From Stereocaulon alpinum (taxonomy: Eukaryota; Ascomycota; Lecanoromycetes; Lecanorales; Stereocaulaceae), in assembly GCA_018257865.1 (NCBI GenBank), contig JAEUBA010000044.1:62001-126000 (forward strand): 64,000 nt of DNA, read 5' to 3'. The notes under the pieces are model-generated. The model worked only from the letters and a program-made list of their open reading frames with translations, ran no database searches and was not told the origin of the DNA. Below are positions 21,791-34,162 of this stretch, piece by piece. The position numbers and the translations under genes were made by a program. Each line of letters starts with the position of its first letter. The stretch's first letter is position 1.

Positions 21791-22860
21791 CTAGTGAACC
21801 CTGTATGGCAAAAGTTCTAGAGGTCTCGCTGCCCATTGATGCCGGGTCCGCATCGGACCACTTCTGAATCTATTTCTCGTAATCCAAAGCCTCAATTTGT
21901 ACTTGAGAATAGCTAAACCATCCCAAGCAGCCCACTTTCCCCTGGCCTCCTCGAGTTGGACAGCATACGCCATTGCCACAATCAAGTTTGTAAGTTGGTC
22001 CTCCTCCCTGTCTCTGTTACTGAACTCGTCTCTGGTAATCGACAGCATGGCAAACTTTGACGGGAGCAAGTCTTTGAGCATAATCTTGCTACACTCCTCC
22101 ACGTTCCCTGGTTTGGGTGGGAATAGCCAGCTGATTTCCGAATTCTGCACCACCTTTTCGAGGATTTCGCCGCAATCCAGAGCCTCAAGTCACGCCCGAT
22201 TTTACTTCGGAGTTCAGTATATGCCTTTGCAAGGACTGCTACAGTAGCTGTGACATTACGGAGCTCTCTGAAACCGTCTTCGACCTCGATATCCCATATT
22301 CTGATGTCGATTTCAACTTCTCGGATGGTGGGACAGGAAACAAGGGAGCGAATGAAGGCGCTATAGGGGGCAGTGGAGCCAAATCTAGCGGTGGCGGGGA
22401 CGGCAATACTTAATTTTCGAATCCGGGCTGTTAGATTGGACTGAAGCCCCGGATTGTGCGAAATCAAATTATAGCTCGGAAGGAATTCTGGGCAGGGATT
22501 CGTGATCCTGAAGGTGTTTTCGGAGTAGAATACTGCCCTTGCTTCTTGAATCATCTGCGCGTTCGAGGTGTACAAAAGCCGCTGCAGTTCAAGAGGAAGG
22601 CTGTCGATTGGTGTTGTTGCCGGTCTGAACTTCTTATTCGTCATGCCCGACCACTGCATACCAGTGGTGAGTCTAGTGTAGAAGGCCTTCTTGGCTTTGG
22701 CGTATTTGGGGTCTTTGTCCGTGTTGACACTTTCGATTTCAAGGGCCTTGTTGTGGACGACTAGATAATAGTAGACACGATTCCTGATCTCACCCGGTAG
22801 GGAGGCCATGAGCTGGTGCGTCGTCCGAGTCTTTGAGACGGACAAATCCTGACTGGGCAT
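21791..22860 (-). pseudogene. 2EXR/F-box-like fungal protein with a frameshift
   Basis: From ATG 22860 the frame encodes LMASLPGEIRNRVYYYLVV, the short N-terminal motif (LPxEIRxxVY) of fungal 2EXR/F-box-like proteins. It continues with the usual middle features LLYTSNAQMIQEARAVFYSENTF and IRKLSIAVP. Near 22189 the coding sense switches frame: upstream frame AKAYTELRSKIGRD, downstream frame LEALDCGEILEKVVQNSE... to the stop at 21791 (about 355 codons in all). I tested introns with available GT/AG pairs; the only frame-compatible one would delete both protein-like segments, so a single-base loss is more likely. Function of the family is unknown. It could be a real pseudogene or a sequence error. 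Confidence 0.5.
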
Positions 22861-25441
22861 TGTGGCATTATGTACTACGTGATGTACTGTTGCTGCGGGT
22901 CTGAAAAATAGTATTGAAAGTACAGGTCGATAGGACTGTACTCCGATCATGTACCACTCAAGCAACAATGCACAGTTTCCGGGTGTAGACTCTGTGTTGC
23001 AAAGTCTTTGTCGAATTGTGGTACACAGTGTAAGGCTTGACGAGAGAAGAGCCGAGATGCAGAATAAAGTCAACCTCAAGGAGATGAAGTTGGTAACGAC
23101 TGCTGAGGCAAGCTTGGACTGTGTTAATGTCCATCTTCAAGATCCGTTGTCATAAGATTTAAAAGTCAGATGATACTGTATGGATTGAAGCCGAATCGGG
23201 TATCCATTTTTCCCGTTGAGGCAAATGCCGCGTGACAAGTGGAGAGTTGTACCCCGAAACTACTAACACTATCATGATTCGCTGTATTATCTCCCCTATC
23301 GTGGCCATGATAAAGATTGGGTTTCACCTTGGTAACGACTAGTGGATATGTAGATGTTGTACGACTCGTGTAGTATTCCTCGTACTAACGACAGACATCT
23401 GGATTCATTACAATATGTTGTTAAGCTCGCCATGAGTTCATTGGTGACAAGGAATAGTGCTAAGAATATGGTCGAAGATGCTGGAGCACACCTTATGTCT
23501 AGGACAGCTTTAGTAATGTTCAAATTTCCCACCTTGTCTCATACGAGTGGAGAATGCCCGAGAAAGGCATTTTGTGGTACACTTGCTCGAGGAGTAGTCA
23601 TAGTGAAAGATAGTCTCCGCTAGAAGCCAGCAATGGGAGGAACTCGTGGTTGTTCTCAGTACTAGGACTATGAAAGCCATTGAGCCTGGCGCAGGTCCAT
23701 TGATTTCCCGTAGCTGGCGCAGGATGTGAATCGTATCGCATCTCCCTGAGGCAACGGATTTAGAGCCAAGGAGACGTCAATCTCGTTGCGAGAAGTCAGA
23801 ATTTGCCACGAGCAGATGGTTTGTTCACTTTGATGGGCTAGGGACATAGTGAAAGTCGGCAGCTCCAGAGTAGGTACCACATGCCATCCAGGAACTATAC
23901 TTAGCGCTTTTGCAATATCGCGGCCATCAAAGAACAGGTCAGCGCTTAGACGATGCGCCCGCTTACTTGTTATGGAGCCAAAGAAGTGATTATTGCACAA
24001 TTATTGAAAAGGCTTAAGACTCACTATTGAAGTTACCTACATGAGCGGACTTCCAGGCCAGTAACAGTCTCTTCGTATCTCGCTGACCATAAGCAGCGCT
24101 GACGGCAGCTTTCAAATACAAAGGTACTCAATTCCAGTATCCGCTGCATGTTTCAAAGACACATGAGAGGACGTAAGAGCTGTCCAAAAGACCTTGGCAA
24201 AATAACAGCAGCCGAAGAACGAGCAGAAGTGCAGCTGACCATTAGGAAGCTTGAACTCGAATAGTTTCCATTATGGCCAAAGTGACTACACAGAGCTGAT
24301 CTTCGGTCGCTGCGTCATTCATGGATCCCTTGACATTGAGAGGTAGATCTATGTAGATGCGTGTTTCTCCGTTTCAGCTACTCTGACGCCAGATAGACAA
24401 GAACAGTGTCACTCATGAGTCGCACACTTAATTCCAAGCCGCGTGTCTGTTGTGGCGGAGTTCATGTTCAACGATTAGGATTCTGCACGCGTTTCATCCT
24501 GAGAGCGTTTCGGCCTGGAGAGGTTTCATCTTCTCTGTCAGGTGCAAGATTCCAAACGTAGAGAAGGCCAGTCTTCCCATGAGTGCGTTTCAAGACGAGA
24601 ACGTTTTATAACATGCTATCTTGAGAGTTGCACGCGCGAACCCGTTCCAGTAGCCATCCTTTGCGGTCATTGGATTCCGTAATTGTTGTCTGCTCCCATT
24701 ACAGTTAATGTGGCGTACAGCTGAGACTGGTGAGATTGAGGCGGCAAAAGAAGGTCGATCATGGACGCAGTCAATTGCTCAATACTGACCGCGTTACTCT
24801 TGCGCTGCTGTTACGTATGAGATTGTGAATGTAAAAAGAAATGTCAAATCCATTACTGTTATTACTCGGTGTTACCTAAGAAGGCTTCGGGTGCACTAAC
24901 TAAGGTATGCGAGAAAGACGGGCGGGGGCGCTAAATTGGCCTTTTCGGGCGTCATCCTACATGGGCGGTGCAGTAGGCAATTCCTTAGCGCCATGGGGGA
25001 CGTTCGCGTTAAAAACAAAGGGAATCTCCTTCTCCAAACACACAACTTCTCTCCCCACTTTGCAAGCTCCTTGTTCAATACCCTCACTACGACCATAGCA
25101 TTGTACATCAACATCATCGAGCATTTTGTCGCATTCCAAGACAGGAACAGACTGCGACGAATCCTGCGCACTTATACACAGCCCACGCCAACCCGCAAAT
25201 CTCCTACAACACCGAGCGCATCATCGGGGTAAATCGGAACATCTCAATATACATTAGAGACGCCTGTTTCTCAAAATTGGTAACGCGCAGCCCCTCAAAA
25301 GTACCGACCAAATATATCCCCAAGGCGTTCTCTACATACTGGCGATTGCGACTGGAGCGCCAAAGTCTTGCGGCTGCACGTACAGACTAGCATCGCGCCC
25401 CCTGCGCGGGGTGGGTGAGATAGCTGAAGTCCCCACGGGGA
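22861..25441. other. 2.6-kb gene-poor region
   Basis: No supported gene. A minus-strand open stretch at 24000-23668 has no recognisable content. The right 500 bases should hold the promoter and leader of the kinase at 25442. Confidence 0.4.
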
Positions 25442-27490
25442 ATGGCCTATGAGCTGCACGCTGGAGTTGAAAGGCTGACAGCATTCTCTGACGACTTATC
25501 CCCCACCTACGTTCCACCCACCGGTATCCCTCCCGGCTTCGATACCGTTACAAATGACTCGAGATCACGGCTGCAGGAAACGAGTTCGGAGGAGACCGGG
25601 CCACCAAACGGTCGCAGGGTACCTCAGTCCTCAAGCAGGGTGTCATATACAGATCTACAATGGCGTGACCCTGCCCGAGACGAGGGTCATGCACGGACTC
25701 GGCCAATAGATGTGCCCCCTGCTTCGGTTATGGGCGGTTCAGAGCCGTCAGAAGATAAGAGCAGAGAGCTTGAGTCAACTTATCAGGATGCTTCTCCTCT
25801 TGAGCAGTTCATGAAGAATCAACGCACATCAATCAGCTTCCACCCACAAGTCACTCTAGATTCAGGTCACTGTCGCCCCTTGGAGGAACCGTTACCTAAG
25901 TTAGCCATTGACACGAGAGCTCGGAGCAGCTTAACATTACAGGATTTGGCTAGGCATTCACTGAGGTCACCATTTTCAAGATCGCACAGCGAAGCACACC
26001 TGGTCAATTACGACAAGGCCACCGGCGAACCTCTGGACGCGGCCGCTCATCACGACCAACATAACACTACACCTCGATCATCCAGAAATCAGCCACATTA
26101 CCCCTTACTCCCAACTACTGTTTATAGCGTCGGACGTGCAAAACAAGAGCCTGAGGCTGAGCGTGGCGCCTCTCTGACGTCCGAGTCTACGGCATCACCT
26201 GTTGTGTCTGAAGCACAAACACCGACAGACAACATGGACATCTTAATGTCTCCACTCTCCTCCCGATCGCCCTTCCCCTCATTCCCCTACCCTATTTCTC
26301 TCGAAGATTCAAGTGCATGGCCAAAGCCGAGGCGGCAAGCATCTACTTCCAGAGCAAAGAGCTACACATTTGAACGGAAGTCGAGCGCGCGACAGGTCAT
26401 GGGCCATGGCTTGCGAAGCTCACGTCGATCTACAAACTCATCAATGTCCCCAGCAACATCATTCCTCTCCAGATTTGCCAGAGAAGAAGCCGTCGTCGAG
26501 CCAGACAGCGAAGGACAAGAGGTGGGAGAATACGTCATAGGCAAACAAGTCGGGTTCGGCGGTTTCAGTACGGTCAAAGAGGCATACACTATCGAGGGCG
26601 ATGAACGCATCTGCCGCGCTGTTAAGATTGTAAGGAGACAGGTTCCCGGCAAGGATGAAGCGGAGAACGAAGCATTTCAAGCCGAATTCGAACATGAAAT
26701 TGGCCTTTGGCGTTGTCTTGGTCACCGCAACATCCTCCCGCTTATCGAGGTTTATGTGACTGACTATGCTACGTTCTGTTTCACGAAGCTCAACACGGGT
26801 GGGACGCTCTTTGATGTGGTCAAAGAGAACAGGCGTGGAGTTAATCGAGACCTCGCGCGGCGGTACGCTTATCAGCTCGCGTCCGCTATCCGCTATCTAC
26901 ACGAAGACGCTCGCATTGTCCATCGTGACATCAAGCTCGAGAACTGCTTGATCGACAGATCAGATCCGGATATTGCAAAAGATGGAGGGAACCTGCTGCT
27001 CTGCGATTTCGGCCTAGCTGAATTCATAACCAGTGACACCAGACCGAATTCTCCGGACCCCTACGAGCGAGCAAGCGACCGCCCAACCCCAAGGAGCATT
27101 GGCCCATCCGAGACCAGCACGTCTATAGCAGGCAGCCTGCAATACGCCTCTCCGGAACTCATTATGAGTCCTGCGGGCTTTCTCAGCCCGGTTGTCGACG
27201 TGTGGGCCTTTGGAGTTGTGATATACGCGCTCCTTGTCGGCGACCTTCCTTTTCAACACACTTTCCAGCCAAGAGTGCAGATGATGATACTTGCTGGCGA
27301 GTGGGACATGGCAGCTCTGGAGAAAGCAGCAGGTGTGGTTGGATACGAAGAGGAGGTGCTAGAATTCGTTGCTGGGTGTCTCGAGATGGAAAGCGACAAC
27401 CGGTGGACGATATCTCGGGTGCTGAAGAGCCGGTGGCTTGAAGGGTGTCAAGAGATGCTTGAAGAATTGAACGAGAGCTGGAAGCTGTGA
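25442..27490 (+). CDS. Ser/Thr protein kinase with long disordered N terminus
   Basis: 682 residues, one exon. Residues 1-360 are Ser/Pro/Arg-rich and probably disordered. The kinase domain spans about 361-670: Gly loop GKQVGFGGFSTVKEA, AVKIV with the ATP lysine at K395, catalytic loop HRDIKLEN (H494-D496), metal site DFGLAEF (D522-G524), and SPE in place of APE (570-572) after GSLQYA. The final helices VVDVWAFGVVIYALLVGDLPF are intact. All catalytic residues are present, so it should be active. The sequence is closest in feel to fungal CAMK/CAMKL-type kinases; the specific family is not certain. A small insertion between DFG and SPE is Ser/Pro/Thr-rich, a possible autophosphorylation region. 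Confidence 0.9.
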   Translation: MAYELHAGVERLTAFSDDLSPTYVPPTGIPPGFDTVTNDSRSRLQETSSEETGPPNGRRVPQSSSRVSYTDLQWRDPARDEGHARTRPIDVPPASVMGGSEPSEDKSRELESTYQDASPLEQFMKNQRTSISFHPQVTLDSGHCRPLEEPLPKLAIDTRARSSLTLQDLARHSLRSPFSRSHSEAHLVNYDKATGEPLDAAAHHDQHNTTPRSSRNQPHYPLLPTTVYSVGRAKQEPEAERGASLTSESTASPVVSEAQTPTDNMDILMSPLSSRSPFPSFPYPISLEDSSAWPKPRRQASTSRAKSYTFERKSSARQVMGHGLRSSRRSTNSSMSPATSFLSRFAREEAVVEPDSEGQEVGEYVIGKQVGFGGFSTVKEAYTIEGDERICRAVKIVRRQVPGKDEAENEAFQAEFEHEIGLWRCLGHRNILPLIEVYVTDYATFCFTKLNTGGTLFDVVKENRRGVNRDLARRYAYQLASAIRYLHEDARIVHRDIKLENCLIDRSDPDIAKDGGNLLLCDFGLAEFITSDTRPNSPDPYERASDRPTPRSIGPSETSTSIAGSLQYASPELIMSPAGFLSPVVDVWAFGVVIYALLVGDLPFQHTFQPRVQMMILAGEWDMAALEKAAGVVGYEEEVLEFVAGCLEMESDNRWTISRVLKSRWLEGCQEMLEELNESWKL

Positions 27491-28872
27491 TGTATGTGTT
27501 ATATTGTATTGTGTCCATTGTGAGCGTTCTGAGCGAGCGATGGATGCTTTGGATATTGTATGGATATTGGAAGCTGGTGTTTGGGTTGGCTAATTGGGAA
27601 GAGCAGCCTACATCATGGCAGGGACAGCTATTTGGAAGCGTTGTTGAGCGAGGATACCCATTTCATTGATCTACGAGCAGGCTACGTCCGCTTTCGGTTC
27701 GCTGAGACGCATCATGTTCGATCTTTACTCATTTTGTATAATGTCGGCTTACGAGCAATTGGATATTCGTTTCATCGCTTTTGCCCTCTCAGTCGCTTGA
27801 TTGTGGCTGTGTTTTCGTGTAGTTTAGTAGCTGTGGTACATATTGCATCTTCGAGGTCAGGATACTTCACCTCTCTCAATTGTCCCTGCAGGAAGTAATC
27901 GTGTCCTGACGCAGTCAGTTCTTCGCCACCTCCTAGACCATGTTCTAGCTTAAGATCATCTTTTGTCCTGCTGTTTTCATCTGTAACAAACAAGCCACAC
28001 CACTGTACTCTACCACTTCCACCCATGTTGCCGTTGAAGTAATTTCTTTACGTTACTCCGCAGATGCCATCATCAGTGCAAGAACTCACAACTTGTGTAT
28101 CAGACTGGCTTGGCTGGCCGTACGTATCTATGACAGCCAAGCGAGGCTTAAAAGTCACATGCAAGACTAAGCGGCTTGGAGAAAATCCTCAAGATCTTGG
28201 CCTACTTCACGAGCGTCTTGTAGCGAATCAGAGCGACGATAGGCCCAATCATGGTCAAAGCTCGCCTTCTTTTCTTCTAGAAAGCGCATAATAAGCTAAA
28301 CCTTATAGATATTAGCGTACTTGGCATTTGTTCAATGGATCTTCAAGAAATCTTAGGTTTCTTTTTAGTCACCCTGCATGTTGATTGAGTGAATTAGTCG
28401 ATCTTGCTTCTTCCAAGCTAACATTTCCCATTTTGATACATTCACTGACCGACCCGTGGACCTCAATGCAGCCACATCTGGCACTAGTATCGACATCCAA
28501 TCTGGAGAGACATACGCTCCAGTGCGTTTGGATGACACCGGAGAAATCGCCGAACCCCCAACATTATTGACATTGTCCCTGTAATTTCCCTACTCACTAC
28601 GATGGAACGTGAAGACATCTACGCACGCTGAACGTTACACAAAGGAAAGAGAGGGAGAATTTGTCTGATCTAATATCTACACTACATATCTTCAAGAGAT
28701 TGGGAGCGGCGACTGGGCGCAACCACATACTGTATGCTTCAGACCGTTGCAAAGGTGAATCTTGGGAGGGAGACAACCGACTGGGGAGGAGGATTACAAG
28801 AATAGCAGAAGATTGTGAGAGGAGCTTGACAACGGGTCCATTTGCGAATCACATCTTAAGTCTACATACAAG
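27491..28872. other. Intergenic, tandem genes on plus strand
   Basis: Holds the 3' end of the kinase gene and the promoter of the antiporter. No RNA gene or recognisable coding sequence was seen. Confidence 0.45.
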
Positions 28873-31800
28873 ATGGCGTGGGAACAACTGTCGGTCAATA
28901 AGCCGCATTGGGCTTACCTGATCATTGGGGGTTTCACTAGTCTGTTCATGCTTGTCTCTCTCTTTGTGAAGGAGCGACTATACATTGGCGAAGCCACCGT
29001 GGCCACAATATGCGGCGTCATTTTCGGCCCACATGCGGCAAACCTCTTCAATCCTCTAACATGGGGAAACACAGATCAGATCACACTCGAGTGCTCAAGA
29101 GTCGTACTGGTGGTTCAATGTTTCGCCGTCGGCGTCGAACTGCCAAAGGCATACATGGAAAGGCATTGGAGATCTGTTGTCTTCTTACTTGTGCCGGTCA
29201 TGACTTTTGGATGGTTGATCACCAGTCTCTTCATCTGGTGGATGATAAAGCCATTGAGTTGGTTGGAGAGTCTTGCTTGCGCAGCGTGTGTTACGGCTAC
29301 TGACCCCGTCCTGGCTTCATCTGTTGTCGGCAAAGGAAAATTCGCAAAACGAATACCACGCCATCTTCGAGACCTCCTCTCTGCCGAGTCAGGATGCAAC
29401 GATGGCATGGCATTCCCGTTCATCTACCTGTCGTTCTATATGATACAATACCGACCACATACATCTGAAGTCGCATATCATTGGTTCTGTAACACGGTAC
29501 TCTACGAGTGTATATTTGGTGCTACATACGGAGTACTCATTGGATATATAGGGCGTCATATGATCAAGTGGGCTGACAGAAAAGGGTTGATTGACAGAGA
29601 AAGCTTCTTAGTCTTCTACTTTGTTCTAGCACTCTTTTGTGCTGGCACTGGGGCCACGCTTGGGACGGATGATCTACTGGTTGGCTTCGCTGCGGGAGTG
29701 GGATTCAGTAACGATGGCTGGTTTACACAAAAGACAGAAGAATCCCATGTCTCCAATGTCATAGATCTATTGCTCAATCTGGCATACTTCGTCTACTTGG
29801 GATCTATCATACCTTGGGAGCAGTACAACGCGCCAAACCTCGGCATCACTCCCTGGAGGCTAGTTGTCATTGCTATCTTTGTGATCTTTTTCAGACGCAT
29901 CCCTATCATGCTGGCACTCAAACCCCTCATACCGGACATCAAAACTTGGAGAGAGGCTCTGTTCGCTGGTCATTTTGGTCCTATTGGCGTGGGCGCTATC
30001 TTTGCGGCAATCCTCCTTAGAGCTGAATTGGAAACCGACACCACTGTGCCTTTAGCCGTCATCCCCAGCGATCCATCTTCGCACAACTATTACATCATCC
30101 AGATCGTGTGGCCACTGACAACATTCTTGGTTGTCTCGTCGATCCTTGTCCACGGCTCATCTATAGCTGTTTTTACTCTTGGCAAGCGAATCAATACCCT
30201 CACACTCACTATGTCTTACACTCAAGCCAACGAGGATGGACCGTCTTGGATGAATAGACTACCAAGGATCCAGTCCACGTCAAAGTCGATGTCGAAGAGC
30301 AAGGACGAGATGATTAGCGACGACTCGTCGAATGAAAGACTACCAGAATATGCCGCTCCAGGTACGCTTGGACCTACAGGAGTACCAGGCAATTTCCTCC
30401 GCCGTCAAAAGGAAGAAGACACACCCGTTCAGCAACCGCGGCCAACGAGAAGGAAATCGAGATGGGAATCTGGAATGGGCCCGGGCGGACCAATTAGCCA
30501 ATCTGCCATCACTCCCCGACGTAGAACAGAGATAGTCGGTCCAAACGATAGCGTCTCGGACACATTGAACGAGAAGGACAGCCCAACCAGTAGCAAAGAA
30601 AGCCATGAGCCCGATCAATTGGATATGGAGGTTGCTCAAGGAAAGCGCCAGCAGGCAGAGGCAAGACGTGGTCATAGACGAGTCGAAGAGCCGGAACTGG
30701 AGGTATATGAGGAAGGCAATGATCTTGTTGTTGAAGATGAGGAGGGTGAAGTCTTGGGCACCCATCACGTAAGAGGGGAGTCAGACGCTGAGAAGAGACA
30801 ACACGTTTTGGACGATGAAGCTTCTCTTCAGAAGGAGACCAGTGGCGAACATGCCAAGGGCAAATTCCATCCTCATGAGAAGGATGAAGGCGAGGAGCTA
30901 GAGCATAATCTTTCAGCAACTTTGTCACACCCAGAACAGGCATCGCAAAAGATGTGGAAGAAGCTTGGTCATTGGGATGGCTGGAAGGCGAAGGACAAGG
31001 ACGCTGCTGGGTCGTCGGAGCCTAAGCCAGTTGAGCACAAGCGAGGTCCAGCTCATGCATATCAATTTGGCAATACCATCATTGTCGAGGACGAGGATGG
31101 AGAAGTCGTCAAGAAGTACGATCTTCCACACCAATCAAGACACCGTGGTCTACGAGGTGGAGTACAAGATGGGCCAGGCCACCTCGATGCAACATCAGTT
31201 CGGCAGGGTCTGAAGCGCATGGGTACTTGGGCAGGTTTGGGTGGAAAACATGAAGAGGCAGATCAAGGCGAGACATTGGGGGAGCCAAGCGGTGCAGAAG
31301 GAAAGGAGCCTGCTAAGAAACGCAAATCATCGATCGTCGACCCGGACGACGAACGAATACGCTTTACGGTCAGTGGTTCTGGTGGACGTCGCATGAGCAA
31401 ACAGGACTTTATCCAGCAAATCCAATCCATGGATCCCAAAGCGCGCGTCAAAGCGGTCGAGGATAGCGATATACCAGAAGATGTGAAGCAAGAGGTCAGA
31501 GCCGACGCTGGAGAGCAAACTAGCCGGCGTCGCCCTACGACGAGAACGGGAGCAAGCTCTAGGACTGCTCCTCAGGCTCTCTCGCCTCTCAACGAACACG
31601 AGCGTATAGACGAGGGTATGGCCGTGGTACGTAGAGTCTCGACCAGCCAAGACAAACCCAAAAGCCCAGGTAATCTTACGCTCGTCACATCCAACGAAGA
31701 AATCCCTTTCCATGACGTCTCCGAAAGCATTCAGCGACACGCTGGTGCAGACGAAACAGCTGCCCAGCGACGACGCCGCGTGGCATTGTCCCGTGCAGAC

Positions 31801-32160
31801 TCTGAAGACGATGGCACCGAGCGTGTACCGCCTCACACGTCGGGTATTCCACCTTCTCTACAGCGCAACCCCATGTCCGCAATTGGTGAAAGACAACGGC
31901 CTCAGGAACCACAAGGCGAGACGCCTGCTGAGAGGAGACGACGCCTTGCCGCGCTTGGTGAGGGCGATGACGGAGGAGTTGCGGATAGTAGCGATAGTGA
32001 AGACGATGGAGGCGAGAGGAAGCCGGCGAAGGGACATACACCTGTTGCGGAGCCGAGTACGCCTGTTGCGAGTAGGCCGGGGATTCGCTTTGCTGATAGT
32101 CCAGCTGTTAGTGTGGGGAGGGTGCAGTGGGGTGATGATGTAGGACGGAAGAGGAGGTAA
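28873..32160 (+). CDS. NHA1: Plasma-membrane Na+(K+)/H+ antiporter, Nha1 type
   Basis: 1095 residues, one exon. The N-terminal transporter part (about 1-450) shows CPA1/NHX-type signatures of fungal Nha1/Sod2: ATDPVLASSVVGKGKFAKR (transport Asp D144), the ion-binding ND pair in LLSAESGCNDGMAFPF (N176-D177), and GHFGPIGVGAIFAAILLR. About twelve helices fit. The C-terminal 640 residues are a long charged cytosolic tail, as in Nha1p, with short acidic repeats such as GNDLVVEDEEGEV and GNTIIVEDEDGEVVKKYD. In yeast the tail serves signalling and regulation. The protein exports Na+ and K+ in exchange for protons and sets salt tolerance and pH. The ATG at 28873 matches the usual start MAWEQLSVNKPHWAY. 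Confidence 0.95.
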   Translation: MAWEQLSVNKPHWAYLIIGGFTSLFMLVSLFVKERLYIGEATVATICGVIFGPHAANLFNPLTWGNTDQITLECSRVVLVVQCFAVGVELPKAYMERHWRSVVFLLVPVMTFGWLITSLFIWWMIKPLSWLESLACAACVTATDPVLASSVVGKGKFAKRIPRHLRDLLSAESGCNDGMAFPFIYLSFYMIQYRPHTSEVAYHWFCNTVLYECIFGATYGVLIGYIGRHMIKWADRKGLIDRESFLVFYFVLALFCAGTGATLGTDDLLVGFAAGVGFSNDGWFTQKTEESHVSNVIDLLLNLAYFVYLGSIIPWEQYNAPNLGITPWRLVVIAIFVIFFRRIPIMLALKPLIPDIKTWREALFAGHFGPIGVGAIFAAILLRAELETDTTVPLAVIPSDPSSHNYYIIQIVWPLTTFLVVSSILVHGSSIAVFTLGKRINTLTLTMSYTQANEDGPSWMNRLPRIQSTSKSMSKSKDEMISDDSSNERLPEYAAPGTLGPTGVPGNFLRRQKEEDTPVQQPRPTRRKSRWESGMGPGGPISQSAITPRRRTEIVGPNDSVSDTLNEKDSPTSSKESHEPDQLDMEVAQGKRQQAEARRGHRRVEEPELEVYEEGNDLVVEDEEGEVLGTHHVRGESDAEKRQHVLDDEASLQKETSGEHAKGKFHPHEKDEGEELEHNLSATLSHPEQASQKMWKKLGHWDGWKAKDKDAAGSSEPKPVEHKRGPAHAYQFGNTIIVEDEDGEVVKKYDLPHQSRHRGLRGGVQDGPGHLDATSVRQGLKRMGTWAGLGGKHEEADQGETLGEPSGAEGKEPAKKRKSSIVDPDDERIRFTVSGSGGRRMSKQDFIQQIQSMDPKARVKAVEDSDIPEDVKQEVRADAGEQTSRRRPTTRTGASSRTAPQALSPLNEHERIDEGMAVVRRVSTSQDKPKSPGNLTLVTSNEEIPFHDVSESIQRHAGADETAAQRRRRVALSRADSEDDGTERVPPHTSGIPPSLQRNPMSAIGERQRPQEPQGETPAERRRRLAALGEGDDGGVADSSDSEDDGGERKPAKGHTPVAEPSTPVASRPGIRFADSPAVSVGRVQWGDDVGRKRR

Positions 32161-32534
32161 ATCGTGCATGTAGTGTTCGAATTCGGCAAGAGTAGAAGAG
32201 TCAAATTGCATAAGCTTTCAGATTTTTCAACAATAGGCCTGATCTTTGGCACTGTGAGCGAGGTGTCTTGAGTGAAGAGGGTAGAATGATGGAAAGTTCA
32301 TGCAAAGTGTTTGGTAGATTGGTAGGTAGATAGTATTCGAATAATACGATTGATGTTTTTTACGGACATAGTCCAGCTTCACTATATTGGCTACAAGGAA
32401 AACATCCTTCTATCCTATCTCTATTTCCGAAAGGCTGCGTGCAAGACTGACAATGAAATAGCAACTCACGTCTTCGCCTTAGCCTCCCCTCAATATCGCC
32501 GCAACTCTCCAACTCCTCCTTCCTCCCTTCCAAA
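32161..32534. other. 3' flank of NHA1
   Basis: Ordinary intergenic sequence between the NHA1 stop and the first array unit. Nothing recognised. Confidence 0.4.
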
Positions 32535-34162
32535 ACTAAGCGCTAACCCCCTAACCCCCATGCATATCAGCGCTTGTTAGCGCTGGCTCTTGCAGATGAG
32601 AAGATTGTGCGCTGAGGATTTGGGGATGGCGCTGTAGATGGTTGTTCTAGTATTGTTTTTAGGATATCAGCTTGCGGTTAGGGAGCCTGTATTCGAATGG
32701 ATCAGCGCGAGGTCTACGAGCTGAATAGGCGAGAGCGCTTCTGGGCGCTGGGTTAGAGGGGTTAGGAGATAGTGCGCTAAGGGTTTAGGGGTCGCGCTGT
32801 AGGTGGTGGTTTGGTATTGTTATTGAGATATAGTTGCGGGTAAGGAGCTATATAGAATTAAGGAGCGCGAAGCCTGTAGGCTTAATAGGTAAGAGCGCTT
32901 CTTTAGGCTGATTTCTTATAGTTAGAAGATACTGCGCTGGGGATTGGGGAAAGGCGCTGTGTGTGGTTGTCTTAGTGTTGGTGTTAAGATGTATGGTTGC
33001 GGTCAGGGAGCTAGGTCGGGCAGATGAGCGCCGGGTCTATAAGCTGAATAGGTAAGAGCGCTTCTAGGCGCTGAATTTAGGATATTTAGAGATAGTGCGC
33101 TGGAAGTTTGGGGGTCGCGCTATAGGTAGTTCTTCTAGTATTAATGTTAGGATATCAGCTTACGGTTAGGGAGCTCGGTCGGGTAGATGAGCGCGACGCT
33201 TATAGGTTAAAATAAGGTGAGCGCTTCTCAGCGCTGGCTGTAAAGGGCTTAGAGATAGTGCGCTGAAAGTTTGGGGGTCGCGCTGTAGGTAATTCTTCTA
33301 GTGTTGTTGTTAGGATATCAGCTTGCGGTCAGGGAGCTGGGTCGGGCAGATGAGCGCGACGCTTGTAGGTTAAAATAAGGTGAGCGCTTCTCAGCGCTGG
33401 CTATAAAGGGCTTAGAGATAGTACGCTAAGACCTTAGGGGTAGCGCTCCGCGTAGGTCGTTAGTATTAAAATATAGTTGAGTTTCCAGTCTGCTGGTAAC
33501 AAGCGGGACTAGAGGAGATGAGCGTAGGGTCTATAGGGTAGATTGAGGTGAGCGCTTCTCAGCGCTGGTTTTAGGGCTTGAGGAGAAGGTGTGCTAGGGA
33601 ATTGGGGGTGGCGCTGTAGATAGGGCGTTGGTGCTGTTGTTAATAATATATACTTGAGTTGTTAGTTTGCTGGTAAGGAGCTGGGTCGGAATGGATCAGC
33701 ACAGCGCTTGCAGGCTAGATTACCTCAAGCGCTTCTGCACGCTGTGTCGCGAGACTTTGGAGATAGTGCGCTGAGAATTTGGGACCGGCGCGTGGTTTAG
33801 TAGTATAGGTGTTAGGATATCAGCTTGCGGTCAATAACCTATTCCCTACAAACCAGCGCCAACCCTATATAACCTTAAGACCTCAGCGCTTCTCAGCGCT
33901 GGTTTTAGGGGGTTAGGAGATAGTGCGCTGAGGATTTGGGGGTGGCGCTGAGGGTGGTCATCCTAGTGTTGAGATACAGAGCTTACCGGTAACGAGCCGG
34001 GTCGAACGGAACAGCGCGAGGTATATAGGTGAGATTAAGGTGGACGCTTCTAGGCGCTGGTTTTAGGAGGTTGGGAGACGGTGCGCTAAAGATTTAGGAG
34101 ACGCGCTGTGGGTCGTGGTTTGGTATTGGGGTATACGGTTGGATTGTTACCTTGCGGTTAAT
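32535..34162. repeat. AGCGCT satellite-like array, left part
   Basis: Tandem units of about 160 bp. Each has an AGCGCTTCTCAGCGCT-like core (two AGCGCT palindromes around TCTC), a second GCGC block (GATAGTGCGCTGAGGATTTG followed by GGTCGCGCTGTAGGTGGTT) and a third (TTAGGATATCAGCTTGCGGT then GATGAGCGCG). Cores begin near 33220, 33383, 33551, 33728, 33885 and 34044, i.e. steps of 157-177 bp, with more diverged units before them. No open frame of useful length crosses it. The array continues after the Copia element. Confidence 0.85.
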
